Notes under the pieces: generated by a model | Told to the model about the DNA's origin: nothing | Database searches by the model: none | What the model saw: the letters and a program-made list of their open reading frames with translations, nothing else | DNA from: Kiloniellales bacterium | GTDB taxonomy: Bacteria > Pseudomonadota > Alphaproteobacteria > Kiloniellales > JAKSBE01 | Direction: 5' to 3' | Assembly (NCBI GenBank): GCA_030067055.1 | Contig: JASJAL010000230.1 | Coordinates: 1 to 12,275 of the forward strand | DNA length: 12,275 nt | In this document: piece after piece, positions 6,665-12,275 of the stretch | Position numbering within the stretch: the stretch's first letter is position 1 | How the letters are laid out: each line of letters opens with the position of its first letter | Position numbers and translations under genes: made by a program

Positions 6665-7579
6665 TCAGCTGCCGAAGCGGCTGCCGACGGCGACGCCCTC
6701 CGCCGCCGCGAATTCGCTGGCCGCGATTTTGCCGGCGCCGGCCGGCCGCACTTTCTTGACCAGAATGCCGCCGTCGGCTGCGGCGACCGCGACACCTTCG
6801 TCCGAGACCGCGACAACTTCTCCGGGGCCGCCCGATACCGCAATCTTGGCGGAGTCGAAAATCTTGACCTCCTGCCCGTTCAGGGTGGTCCAGGCACCAG
6901 GCTGAGGGTTGGTGCCGCGGATCAGGTTGTAGACTTCGTCGACCGGCTTGGCCCAATCGATCTCGGCGTCGGCCTTGCGGCACCAGCTCTCGTAGGTCGC
7001 CTTGCTGTGGTCTTGATCGACGCGCGGCGCCTTGCCGTCGCGCACCAGGTCCAGGGATTCCAGCATGGCCGCAACGCCCATTGGGAAGAGGTGGTTGAAG
7101 TAGAGGCTCCCCAGGGTGTCGTCCGGGCCGATCTCGATCTCCTTCTGGAGCAGGACCGGGCCCTCGTCCAGGCCCTCGTCGGGCCAGAAGATGGTCAGGC
7201 CGGTCTTGGTCTCGCCCATGATGATCGGCCAGTTGATCGAGCTCGGCCCGCGGTGCAGCGGCAGCAGGGAAGGATGGTACTGGAAGGTGCCCAGGCGCGG
7301 GACGTCGAGGACGTTCTGCGGCACGAAGAGGGTCACGTAGGCCATGATGCAGACATCGGCGTCGAAGCTCCGCATCAGCTCCGCCGCCTCCTCGGTCTTC
7401 CAGGAGGCGGGCTGGTGCAGGGGCAGGCCCTTCTCCAGGGCCAAGGTCTTCAAGGGGTCCTCCGGGCGACCCTCCTTGTCCGGCGCGCAAAACACGCCGA
7501 CCACGTTCTCCCCGCGCTCGAGCAGGCCCTCGAGGACGGCCTTGCCGAAGGCCTGCTGGCCGTGGACGACGATGCGCAT
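6665..7579 (-). CDS. Stand-alone formyltransferase related to the 10-formyl-THF dehydrogenase hydrolase domain
   Basis: This 304-residue protein has the formyltransferase fold (about 1-200) and a C-terminal OB-like domain (about 205-304). It resembles the N-terminal hydrolase domain of 10-formyl-THF dehydrogenase (ALDH1L1) more than true methionyl-tRNA formyltransferase: GVFCAPDKEG (28-37), YHPSLLPLHRG (101-111), INWPIIMGE (115-123), FWPDEGLDEGPVLLQKE (131-147) and IRGTNPQPGAW (220-230) all have close counterparts there. The catalytic His102 and Asp138 correspond to His106 and Asp142 of ALDH1L1. Gln100 replaces the Asn used by tRNA formyltransferases. No aldehyde dehydrogenase domain follows. 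The ATG is preceded by GGGGAAGGAA. It sits between frc (47 bp) and fhs (87 bp). It may hydrolyse 10-formyl-THF, or move a formyl group between folate and another carrier such as CoA; the sequence does not decide. Automatic annotation as Fmt would probably be misleading. Confidence 0.88.
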   Translation of the reverse strand: MRIVVHGQQAFGKAVLEGLLERGENVVGVFCAPDKEGRPEDPLKTLALEKGLPLHQPASWKTEEAAELMRSFDADVCIMAYVTLFVPQNVLDVPRLGTFQYHPSLLPLHRGPSSINWPIIMGETKTGLTIFWPDEGLDEGPVLLQKEIEIGPDDTLGSLYFNHLFPMGVAAMLESLDLVRDGKAPRVDQDHSKATYESWCRKADAEIDWAKPVDEVYNLIRGTNPQPGAWTTLNGQEVKIFDSAKIAVSGGPGEVVAVSDEGVAVAAADGGILVKKVRPAGAGKIAASEFAAAEGVAVGSRFGS

Positions 7580-7626
7580 GGTGGTTCCTTCCCCTGTTTG
7601 TGTCCGGCTCTAGGTAGTGCGTTCGA

Positions 7627-8901
7627 TCACTCGGCCGCCTGCGCGGTCGGTGCGCCGATCGCCCCCGACTCCCTGATACTGTCAACCTCCTCGTCGCCGT
7701 AGCCGAGGACTTGGCGCAAGATCTCCTCGGTGTGCTCGCCCAGCAGGGGCGAGCGGACCACGTCGGAGGGCGAGTCGGAGAGCTTGATCGGGTTGCCGAC
7801 GGTCAGGTACTTGCCCCGGGTCGGGTGGTCGACTTCGACGACGGTGCCGGTCGCGCGCAGGCTCGGCTCCTCGGCCAGCTCCTTCATCGACAGGATCGGG
7901 CCGCAGGGGATGTTCAGCGGGTTGCAAGCCTCCATGACCTCGAACTTCGTCTTGGTCTTGGTCCATTCCTCGATGGTGTCGAAGATCTGCGGAATCTTGT
8001 CGAGCCTGGCTTCCGGCTTGGCGTAGTTCGGATCGTCCTTCCACTCCGGCTTGCCGATCAGATCACAGATGTTGCCCCAGACAGCGGCCTGGGTGATGAA
8101 ATAGACGTAGGCGTTGGGGTCGTTCTCCCAGCCCTTGCACTTGACGATCCAGCCCGGCTGGCCGCCACCGGAATCGTTGCCGGCGCGCGGCGTCGAATCG
8201 CCGAAGGGGATACCCTGGCCGAACTGGCTGTACTCCTTCAGCGGTCCGTGCTGCAGGCGTTGCTGATCGCGCAGCTTGACCCGGCAGAGGTTGAGCACGC
8301 CGTCCTGCATGGCGGCCAGGACCTTCTGTCCGCGGCCCGTCTTCTCGCGCTGGAAGAGGGCGGTGACGATGCCCAGTGCCAGATGCAGCCCGGTCCCGGA
8401 ATCGCCGATCTGGGCGCCGCTGACCGTCGGCGGGCCGTCCAGGAAGCCGGTGGTCGAGGCGCCGCCGCCCGTGCACTGGGCGACGTTTTCGTAGACCTTG
8501 CAGTCCTCGTAGGGTCCGGGACCGAAGCCCTTGACCGAGGCATAGATCATCCGTGGGTTCAGCTCCTGGATGCGGTCCCAGCCGAACCCCATCCGGTCGA
8601 GTGCGCCGGGCGCGAAGTTCTCGACCAGCACGTCGCAGGTCTTGACCAGGCGCTCGAGAACCTCCTTACCCTTCTCGTTCTTGGTGTTGAGCGTAAGGGA
8701 GCGCTTGTTGTGGTTGAGCATGGTGAAATAGAGGCTGTCGACATCCGGGATGTCGCGCAGCTGACCGCGCGTGGCGTCGCCCACGCCCGGGCGTTCGACC
8801 TTGATCACATCGGCGCCGAACCACGCCAGCAGCTGCGTACAGGTCGGCCCGGACTGGACGTGGGTGAAGTCCAGGATGCGGACGCCTTCCAGAGCTTTCA
8901 T
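7627..8901 (-). CDS. frc: Formyl-CoA:oxalate CoA-transferase
   Basis: This 424-residue class III CoA-transferase (CaiB/BaiF family) closely follows Oxalobacter formigenes Frc. It moves CoA from formyl-CoA to oxalate, giving oxalyl-CoA and formate. Matching blocks include [14 protein letters not shown] (10-23), KVYENVAQC (135-143), [12 protein letters not shown] (157-168), [14 protein letters not shown] and GGGQPGW, the glycine loop that covers the active site. Asp167 is in the place of the catalytic Asp169 that forms the acyl-enzyme link, and Gln16 matches the conserved Gln17. The ATG follows AAGGAG. The C-terminus runs a few residues past the usual family end. It lies 44 bp after oxc and 47 bp before the formyltransferase gene. 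With Oxc it forms the CoA-recycling oxalate cycle. The close Oxalobacter-type motifs and the oxc partner make other CoA-transferase functions unlikely. Confidence 0.97.
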   Translation of the reverse strand: MKALEGVRILDFTHVQSGPTCTQLLAWFGADVIKVERPGVGDATRGQLRDIPDVDSLYFTMLNHNKRSLTLNTKNEKGKEVLERLVKTCDVLVENFAPGALDRMGFGWDRIQELNPRMIYASVKGFGPGPYEDCKVYENVAQCTGGGASTTGFLDGPPTVSGAQIGDSGTGLHLALGIVTALFQREKTGRGQKVLAAMQDGVLNLCRVKLRDQQRLQHGPLKEYSQFGQGIPFGDSTPRAGNDSGGGQPGWIVKCKGWENDPNAYVYFITQAAVWGNICDLIGKPEWKDDPNYAKPEARLDKIPQIFDTIEEWTKTKTKFEVMEACNPLNIPCGPILSMKELAEEPSLRATGTVVEVDHPTRGKYLTVGNPIKLSDSPSDVVRSPLLGEHTEEILRQVLGYGDEEVDSIRESGAIGAPTAQAAE

Positions 8902-8945
8902 TGCACGCTCCTTCTTTTTGAAAATGGTTCGATCGGTGGGCCGGG

Positions 8946-10691
8946 CTATTTCTTGGACACCACGCTTTGCGGGTTGAGGTTGCCGATGCGGCCGCTTTCG
9001 GTGCCGGCATTTTCGTCGATCACGGCGTTGACCAGGGCCGGCTTGCCGGACTCCAAGGCCTCGTTCACGGCGCGGCGCAGGTCGTCGGGAGAGGTCACGT
9101 AGTAGCCGGCGCCGCCGAAGGCCTCCATCATCTTGTCGTAGCGGGCATCCTTGACGAAAACGGTGGTCGCCACATCCGGGCCGCCGGAGGGGTTGACGTC
9201 CGAGCCGCGGTAGATGCCGCCGTTGTTGAAGACCACCACGCAGACCGGCAGGTTGTAGCGGCAGATGGTCTCGACCTCCATGCCGGAAAAGCCGAAGGCA
9301 CTATCGCCTTCGACGGCCAGCACGGGGTGCCCCGTCTCCACGGCGGCGGCGATCGCCTGACCCATGCCGATGCCCATGACGCCCCAGGTGCCGACGTCCA
9401 GGCGCTTTCTCGGCTTGTGCATGTCGATGATGCTGCGCGCGAAGTCGAGGGTGTTGGCGCCCTCGTTGACCAGGATTGTGTCGGGGCGCTCGGCGATGAT
9501 GCCGCGCAGAGCGCCCAGCGCGCCGTGGAAGTCCATCGGCACGTTGTTGTTCTGAAGCTTTGGCGCCATGCGCTCGATGTTGGTCTGCTTCTTCGCCTCC
9601 ACGGCGCCGGTCCAATCGGCCGGCGGCGGGGTCCAGCCCGCCTCCATGCCCTCGAGCAGGGCGGAGACGCAGGAGCCGACGTCGCCGACCAGGGGCGCGG
9701 CGATCTCGACGTTGCTGTCCATCTCCTTGGGCTCGATGTCGATCTGGACAAAGCGCTTGGGCTGGCCGCCCCAGGTCTTGCCCTTGCCGTGAGACAGCAG
9801 CCAGTTGAGCCGGGTGCCGATCATCAGGACGACGTCTGACTCTTTTAGCACCAGGGAGCGCGCTGGCCCCGCCGATTGCGGATGCGAGTCGGGCAGAAGA
9901 CCCTTGGCCATGCTCATTGGCAGGAAGGGAAAGCCGCTCTTCTCCACGAGCGCGCGAATCTCCTCGTCGGCCTGGGCATAGGCGGCACCCTTGCCGAGGA
10001 TGATGAGGGGCCGCTTGGCGTCCTTCATAACTTCGAGCGCGCGCCGGACCGCTTCCGGCGCCGGCAGCTGCCGCGGTGCCGGGTCGTTCACCTTGACCAG
10101 GGACTGGCGTCCGGCCTCGGCGTCCATGACCTGGCCCAGCAGATTGGCAGGAAGGTCGAGATAGACGCCCCCCGGCCGGCCGGACAGGGCGGAGCGGATG
10201 GCCCGCGCGATGCCGATGCCGATGTCCTGGGCGTGGAGGATCCGGTAGGCCGCCTTGCAGAGGGGCTTGGCAATCGCCAGCTGGTCCATCTCCTCGTAGT
10301 CGCCCTGCTGCAGGTCGACGATCTCGCGCTCGGAGGAGCCGCTGATCAGGATCATCGGGTAGCAGTTGGTTGTGGCGTGGGCCAGGGCGGTCAGACCGTT
10401 CAGGAATCCGGGCGCCGAGACGGTCATGCAGACGCCGGGCTTCTTGGTCAGGAACCCGGCGATGGCGGCTGCGTAGCCGGCGTGCTGCTCGTGCCGGAAA
10501 GACAGGACGCGCATGCCGGCGGCCTGCATGTAGCGGCCCAGGTCGGTGATCGGGATCCCGGGCACATTGTAGATCGTGTTGATGTCGTTGAGCTTGAGCG
10601 CGTCGATGACGAGGTGGAACCCGTCCGTCAGCGGGCCCGGTTCGTCGGCCTTGTTCGCTTTTGCGTCAACGCTCTGTGCCATTGCCGACAT
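8946..10691 (-). CDS. oxc: Oxalyl-CoA decarboxylase (thiamine diphosphate enzyme)
   Basis: This 581-residue protein converts oxalyl-CoA to formyl-CoA and CO2, the committed step of oxalate breakdown. It has the three domains of thiamine diphosphate decarboxylases. Blocks nearly identical to O. formigenes Oxc include [12 protein letters not shown] with cofactor-activating Glu68, [21 protein letters not shown] from 118, GKGAAYAQ (233-240) and [11 protein letters not shown] (434-444). The cofactor and Mg2+ motif runs from GDS (462-464) to NN (489-490), and the C-terminus has [10 protein letters not shown] chose the ATG at 10691 because GGGAGAAG stands six bases before it; an in-frame ATG 12 codons upstream (10727) has no such site. 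The N-terminal 20 or so residues before [13 protein letters not shown] are variable. It lies 107 bp after gntR and 44 bp before frc, so the two enzymes should be made together. Confidence 0.98.
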   Translation of the reverse strand: MSAMAQSVDAKANKADEPGPLTDGFHLVIDALKLNDINTIYNVPGIPITDLGRYMQAAGMRVLSFRHEQHAGYAAAIAGFLTKKPGVCMTVSAPGFLNGLTALAHATTNCYPMILISGSSEREIVDLQQGDYEEMDQLAIAKPLCKAAYRILHAQDIGIGIARAIRSALSGRPGGVYLDLPANLLGQVMDAEAGRQSLVKVNDPAPRQLPAPEAVRRALEVMKDAKRPLIILGKGAAYAQADEEIRALVEKSGFPFLPMSMAKGLLPDSHPQSAGPARSLVLKESDVVLMIGTRLNWLLSHGKGKTWGGQPKRFVQIDIEPKEMDSNVEIAAPLVGDVGSCVSALLEGMEAGWTPPPADWTGAVEAKKQTNIERMAPKLQNNNVPMDFHGALGALRGIIAERPDTILVNEGANTLDFARSIIDMHKPRKRLDVGTWGVMGIGMGQAIAAAVETGHPVLAVEGDSAFGFSGMEVETICRYNLPVCVVVFNNGGIYRGSDVNPSGGPDVATTVFVKDARYDKMMEAFGGAGYYVTSPDDLRRAVNEALESGKPALVNAVIDENAGTESGRIGNLNPQSVVSKK

Positions 10692-10697
10692 TTCAGT

Positions 10698-10705
10698 CTT
10701 CTCCC
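10698..10705 (-). promoter_or_regulatory. Ribosome binding site that fixes the oxc start
   Basis: GGGAGAAG lies six bases before the ATG at 10691, favouring that start over the in-frame ATG at 10727. Confidence 0.7.
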
Positions 10706-10761
10706 AATTGCCTTGGCGGCAGCGCATCGGCTACCCGTCTTGTTGTCCCCCGTGGCCCCGA

Positions 10762-10785
10762 AACCGAACGCCGCGAGCGCCGGTT
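10762..10785 (-). other. Imperfect hairpin between gntR and oxc
   Basis: AACCG (10762-10766) pairs with CGGTT (10781-10785), and an inner CGC/GCG pairing continues the stem. It lies in the 107-bp gap after the gntR stop. No U-run follows, so it may modulate, rather than end, transcription into oxc, or set transcript stability. I saw no convincing separate oxc promoter in this gap. Confidence 0.25.
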
Positions 10786-10798
10786 GTGTCAGTTCGGC

Positions 10799-11488
10799 TC
10801 AGTCCAGGTAGTCCACGTTCTTTTCGATGTGTTTCGCGAGGTTCATGGTGTGCTCGCGAACCAGCCGTTCGGCCAGCTCCGGGTCGCGCGCTTCCAGCGC
10901 TTCGATAATGTGCATGTGGTCGATGATCGAGCGCTTGGCGCGATCGCTCTCTCCGATGGTCCGTGCCCGGATGCCCTTCATGTGCAGGAACAGGCCCTCG
11001 GCTGTTTGCTTCAGCAAGGTGCAGCCGCTCATCTCCAGGATCGCCTGATGGAAATCGATATTGCGGTCCGAGTACTCGTCCATCCGAGCCTGGATCTGGC
11101 CGTTCTCAAAGGTCGCAAAGAGCTTGCGCAGCGATGCAATCAGCTCGTCGGAAGCCGTCTCGGTGATCAGTCGGGCGGCCATGCTTTCGAGCGCCGCCCA
11201 GACCGTGATCATCTCGAGGATCTCTTTCTTGGTCTTGCGCACGATGAAGACCCCACGCCGGGGGATCACGGTCACCAGCCCTTCTTGCTCCAGGCGGGCG
11301 AGGGCCTCGCGGATCGGGGTCCGGCTGATGCCGAGCTGGTCCGAGAGCTGGCGCTCGTCCAGCTTCAACTGGGCGTCGTCGGCATAGATGTTCATCGAGG
11401 TGATTCCCTCCTTGAGCACATCGTAGATGTGCTCTTTTAGGCTGAATCGAGCCTCGATCGGCTGTACTATCAGTTGTCGCGGCGCCAT
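10799..11488 (-). CDS. GntR-family transcriptional regulator, FCD (FadR) subfamily
   Basis: This 229-residue protein has the usual length for the subfamily. The N-terminal winged helix covers about 14-84: DERQLSDQLGISRTPIREAL (44-63) is the helix-turn-helix and EQEGLVTVIPRRGVFI (67-82) the wing. The C-terminal all-helical FCD ligand domain (about 88-222) has His147, His191 and His213, spaced like the metal-binding histidines of FCD proteins; the position of the family Asp appears to be Asn143. Such domains often sense small carboxylates. The ATG has GAGGT about ten bases upstream. It is first in the oxc operon, behind a palindrome of the kind this subfamily binds (TGGTATACCA), with two more copies before tctC and the CoA-ligase gene. 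It is therefore probably the self-regulating local repressor, with oxalate, oxalyl-CoA or formyl-CoA as possible signals. The effector is not visible in the sequence. Confidence 0.94.
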   Translation of the reverse strand: MAPRQLIVQPIEARFSLKEHIYDVLKEGITSMNIYADDAQLKLDERQLSDQLGISRTPIREALARLEQEGLVTVIPRRGVFIVRKTKKEILEMITVWAALESMAARLITETASDELIASLRKLFATFENGQIQARMDEYSDRNIDFHQAILEMSGCTLLKQTAEGLFLHMKGIRARTIGESDRAKRSIIDHMHIIEALEARDPELAERLVREHTMNLAKHIEKNVDYLD

Positions 11489-11556
11489 GCTGCGTCTACC
11501 TCAATTGCAAGGTCTCCAACGCTTCCTGCGAGGCCCTGCGGTCTGTACAGTGTATG

Positions 11557-11566
11557 TGGTATACCA
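11557..11566. promoter_or_regulatory. Predicted GntR operator upstream of gntR-oxc
   Basis: TGGTATACCA is a perfect palindrome centred about 73 bp before the gntR start and overlapping the predicted -10 box. A further TGGTAC half-site-like element lies 14 bp upstream in the direction of transcription (11575-11580). Its position predicts self-repression of gntR together with the downstream catabolic genes. Confidence 0.72.
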
Positions 11567-11591
11567 TAGCCCAAGTACCACGGCGCGGCAA
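11563..11591 (-). promoter_or_regulatory. Possible promoter of the gntR-oxc operon
   Basis: TTGCCG (11586-11591) and TATGGT (11563-11568) are 17 bp apart on the minus strand, each matching the sigma70 consensus at four of six positions. The -10 overlaps the operator. Other promoters in the 175-bp gap between the kinase and gntR are not excluded. Confidence 0.45.
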
Positions 11592-11663
11592 CCCGAATCA
11601 CCTGGGCCGGCCAGCGGCGGTCCGCGGCTCTGACTCCCAGGCGAAGTCGCCGTCCTCGACGCG

Positions 11664-12275
11664 CTAGCTCGCGTCGCGGACCTTCTTCAATGCACCGTAG
11701 AGTGCCTGGTACTGCGGGTAGATGGCTTGGTAGCTGGTGTTCTGCCGGGCATCCGGCTCGATGGTCCGATTGGTCCGGACCATGGCTTGGGCGCCCTCCT
11801 CGATGGAGTCGAAACGGCCCGCGCCGTAAGCGGCGAGCACGGCGCAGCCCAGGGCCGGCGCATCGGCTACCTCGGTCAGCTCTATCGGTGTCCCCAGGGT
11901 GTCGGCGTGGATCTGCAGCCAAAGCGGGGAATTGGTGGCGCCGCCGGCAACCACGATCCGCTTGGCGTCGAAGGCGGCGCCGAAGTTGTCGACGATCAGC
12001 CGCGTGCCCAGGCAGATACCCTCGAGGATCGCGCGGAAAACGTGCGCCGGCGTGTGTTTCAGGGTCAGGCCGGTGATCGCGCCGCGCGACAGCGGGTCGG
12101 TATAGGGCGTGCGGTTGCCCTGGAAATGGTCCAGGACCAAGAGGCCCTCGGCGCCGGGGGCGATCTCTTGCGCTGCCTGGTTCAGGTCCTCGAAGCTGGT
12201 CTCGGCCGCGAAGTGGCGCTTGAACCAGGCGATGACCGAGCCGGTCGAGGTCTGGCCGCCCTCGATGATCGGCTT
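11664..12275 (-). CDS. FGGY-family carbohydrate kinase, C-terminal fragment
   Basis: The last 203 codons are present; the 5' part lies beyond the right edge. The fragment starts KPIIEGGQTSTGSVIAWF, then LDHFQGNRTPYTDPLSRG, GLTLKHTPAHVFRAILEGI and VVAGGATNSPLWLQIHADTLGTPIEL. These are the C-terminal lobe and FGGY signature region of COG1070 kinases, which phosphorylate sugars or polyols with ATP. EGGQTSTG and FQGNRTPYTDP recall the pentulose-kinase branch (D-ribulokinase-like), but the substrate-binding N-terminal lobe is missing, so the substrate cannot be named. It ends 175 bp before gntR and precedes the operator, so it is probably the end of a separate sugar-use operon unrelated to oxalate. 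No terminator with a U-tract was seen after its stop. Confidence 0.88.
   Translation of the reverse strand, partial: KPIIEGGQTSTGSVIAWFKRHFAAETSFEDLNQAAQEIAPGAEGLLVLDHFQGNRTPYTDPLSRGAITGLTLKHTPAHVFRAILEGICLGTRLIVDNFGAAFDAKRIVVAGGATNSPLWLQIHADTLGTPIELTEVADAPALGCAVLAAYGAGRFDSIEEGAQAMVRTNRTIEPDARQNTSYQAIYPQYQALYGALKKVRDAS

Noticed and set aside
7711..9102. A 463-codon plus-strand open frame opposite frc and the end of oxc
   Set aside because: It spans two clear minus-strand genes and their gap, matches no known family, and is typical of antisense frames in GC-rich genomes.
11543..11550. Palindrome CTGTACAG near the gntR operator
   Set aside because: It is only 8 bp, found once in the regulatory regions, and has no repeated partner to support an operator.
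11602..11651. Short GC-rich inverted repeats after the kinase stop (GGCGA/TCGCC at 11640-11651 and a CTGG/CCAG repeat at 11602-11614)
   Set aside because: Stems are only 4-5 bp and no U-tract follows, so they do not qualify as an intrinsic terminator.

Overview
The window is GC-rich, densely coding DNA, with every supported gene on the minus strand, so transcription runs from high to low coordinates. Base composition, codon use and protein types (an FCD-class GntR regulator, a tripartite tricarboxylate transporter, Oxc/Frc) suggest an alphaproteobacterium, perhaps a marine or soil Rhodospirillales-like lineage. That placement is an inference; no rRNA or marker gene is present.

Layout in transcription order. 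At the right edge is the C-terminal part of an FGGY-family carbohydrate kinase (11664-12275). Next is a GntR/FCD regulator (10799-11488), followed by oxalyl-CoA decarboxylase oxc (8946-10691), formyl-CoA:oxalate CoA-transferase frc (7627-8901), a stand-alone formyltransferase resembling the hydrolase half of 10-formyltetrahydrofolate dehydrogenase (6665-7579), formate-tetrahydrofolate ligase fhs (4904-6577) and a tandem universal stress protein (3972-4838). After a 387-bp non-coding gap come the three parts of a tripartite tricarboxylate transporter: tctC (2595-3584), tctB (2049-2546) and tctA (454-1959). At the left edge is the first 89 codons of a succinate/malate-CoA ligase beta subunit homologue (1-268).

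Taken together this is an oxalate-use locus joined to one-carbon metabolism. Frc loads CoA onto oxalate, Oxc decarboxylates oxalyl-CoA to formyl-CoA, Frc releases formate while recycling CoA, and Fhs captures formate as 10-formyl-tetrahydrofolate. The formyltransferase-like protein acts somewhere at the formyl-THF step. The TctCBA system is the obvious candidate carboxylate importer, and the CoA-ligase fragment may open a further acyl-CoA or serine-cycle module beyond the window.

The most informative non-coding signal is a palindrome, TGGTATACCA, which I found only three times: upstream of the gntR-oxc operon (11557-11566), of tctCBA (3731-3742) and of the CoA-ligase gene (362-371). In each case it overlaps or directly abuts the best sigma70-like -10 element. 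This predicts that the local GntR regulator controls all three transcription units and itself. No tRNA, rRNA, CRISPR array, insertion sequence or intrinsic terminator with a U-tract was seen. I did not find a wholly new system; the novel points are the regulon, the formyltransferase and the altered ligase loop.
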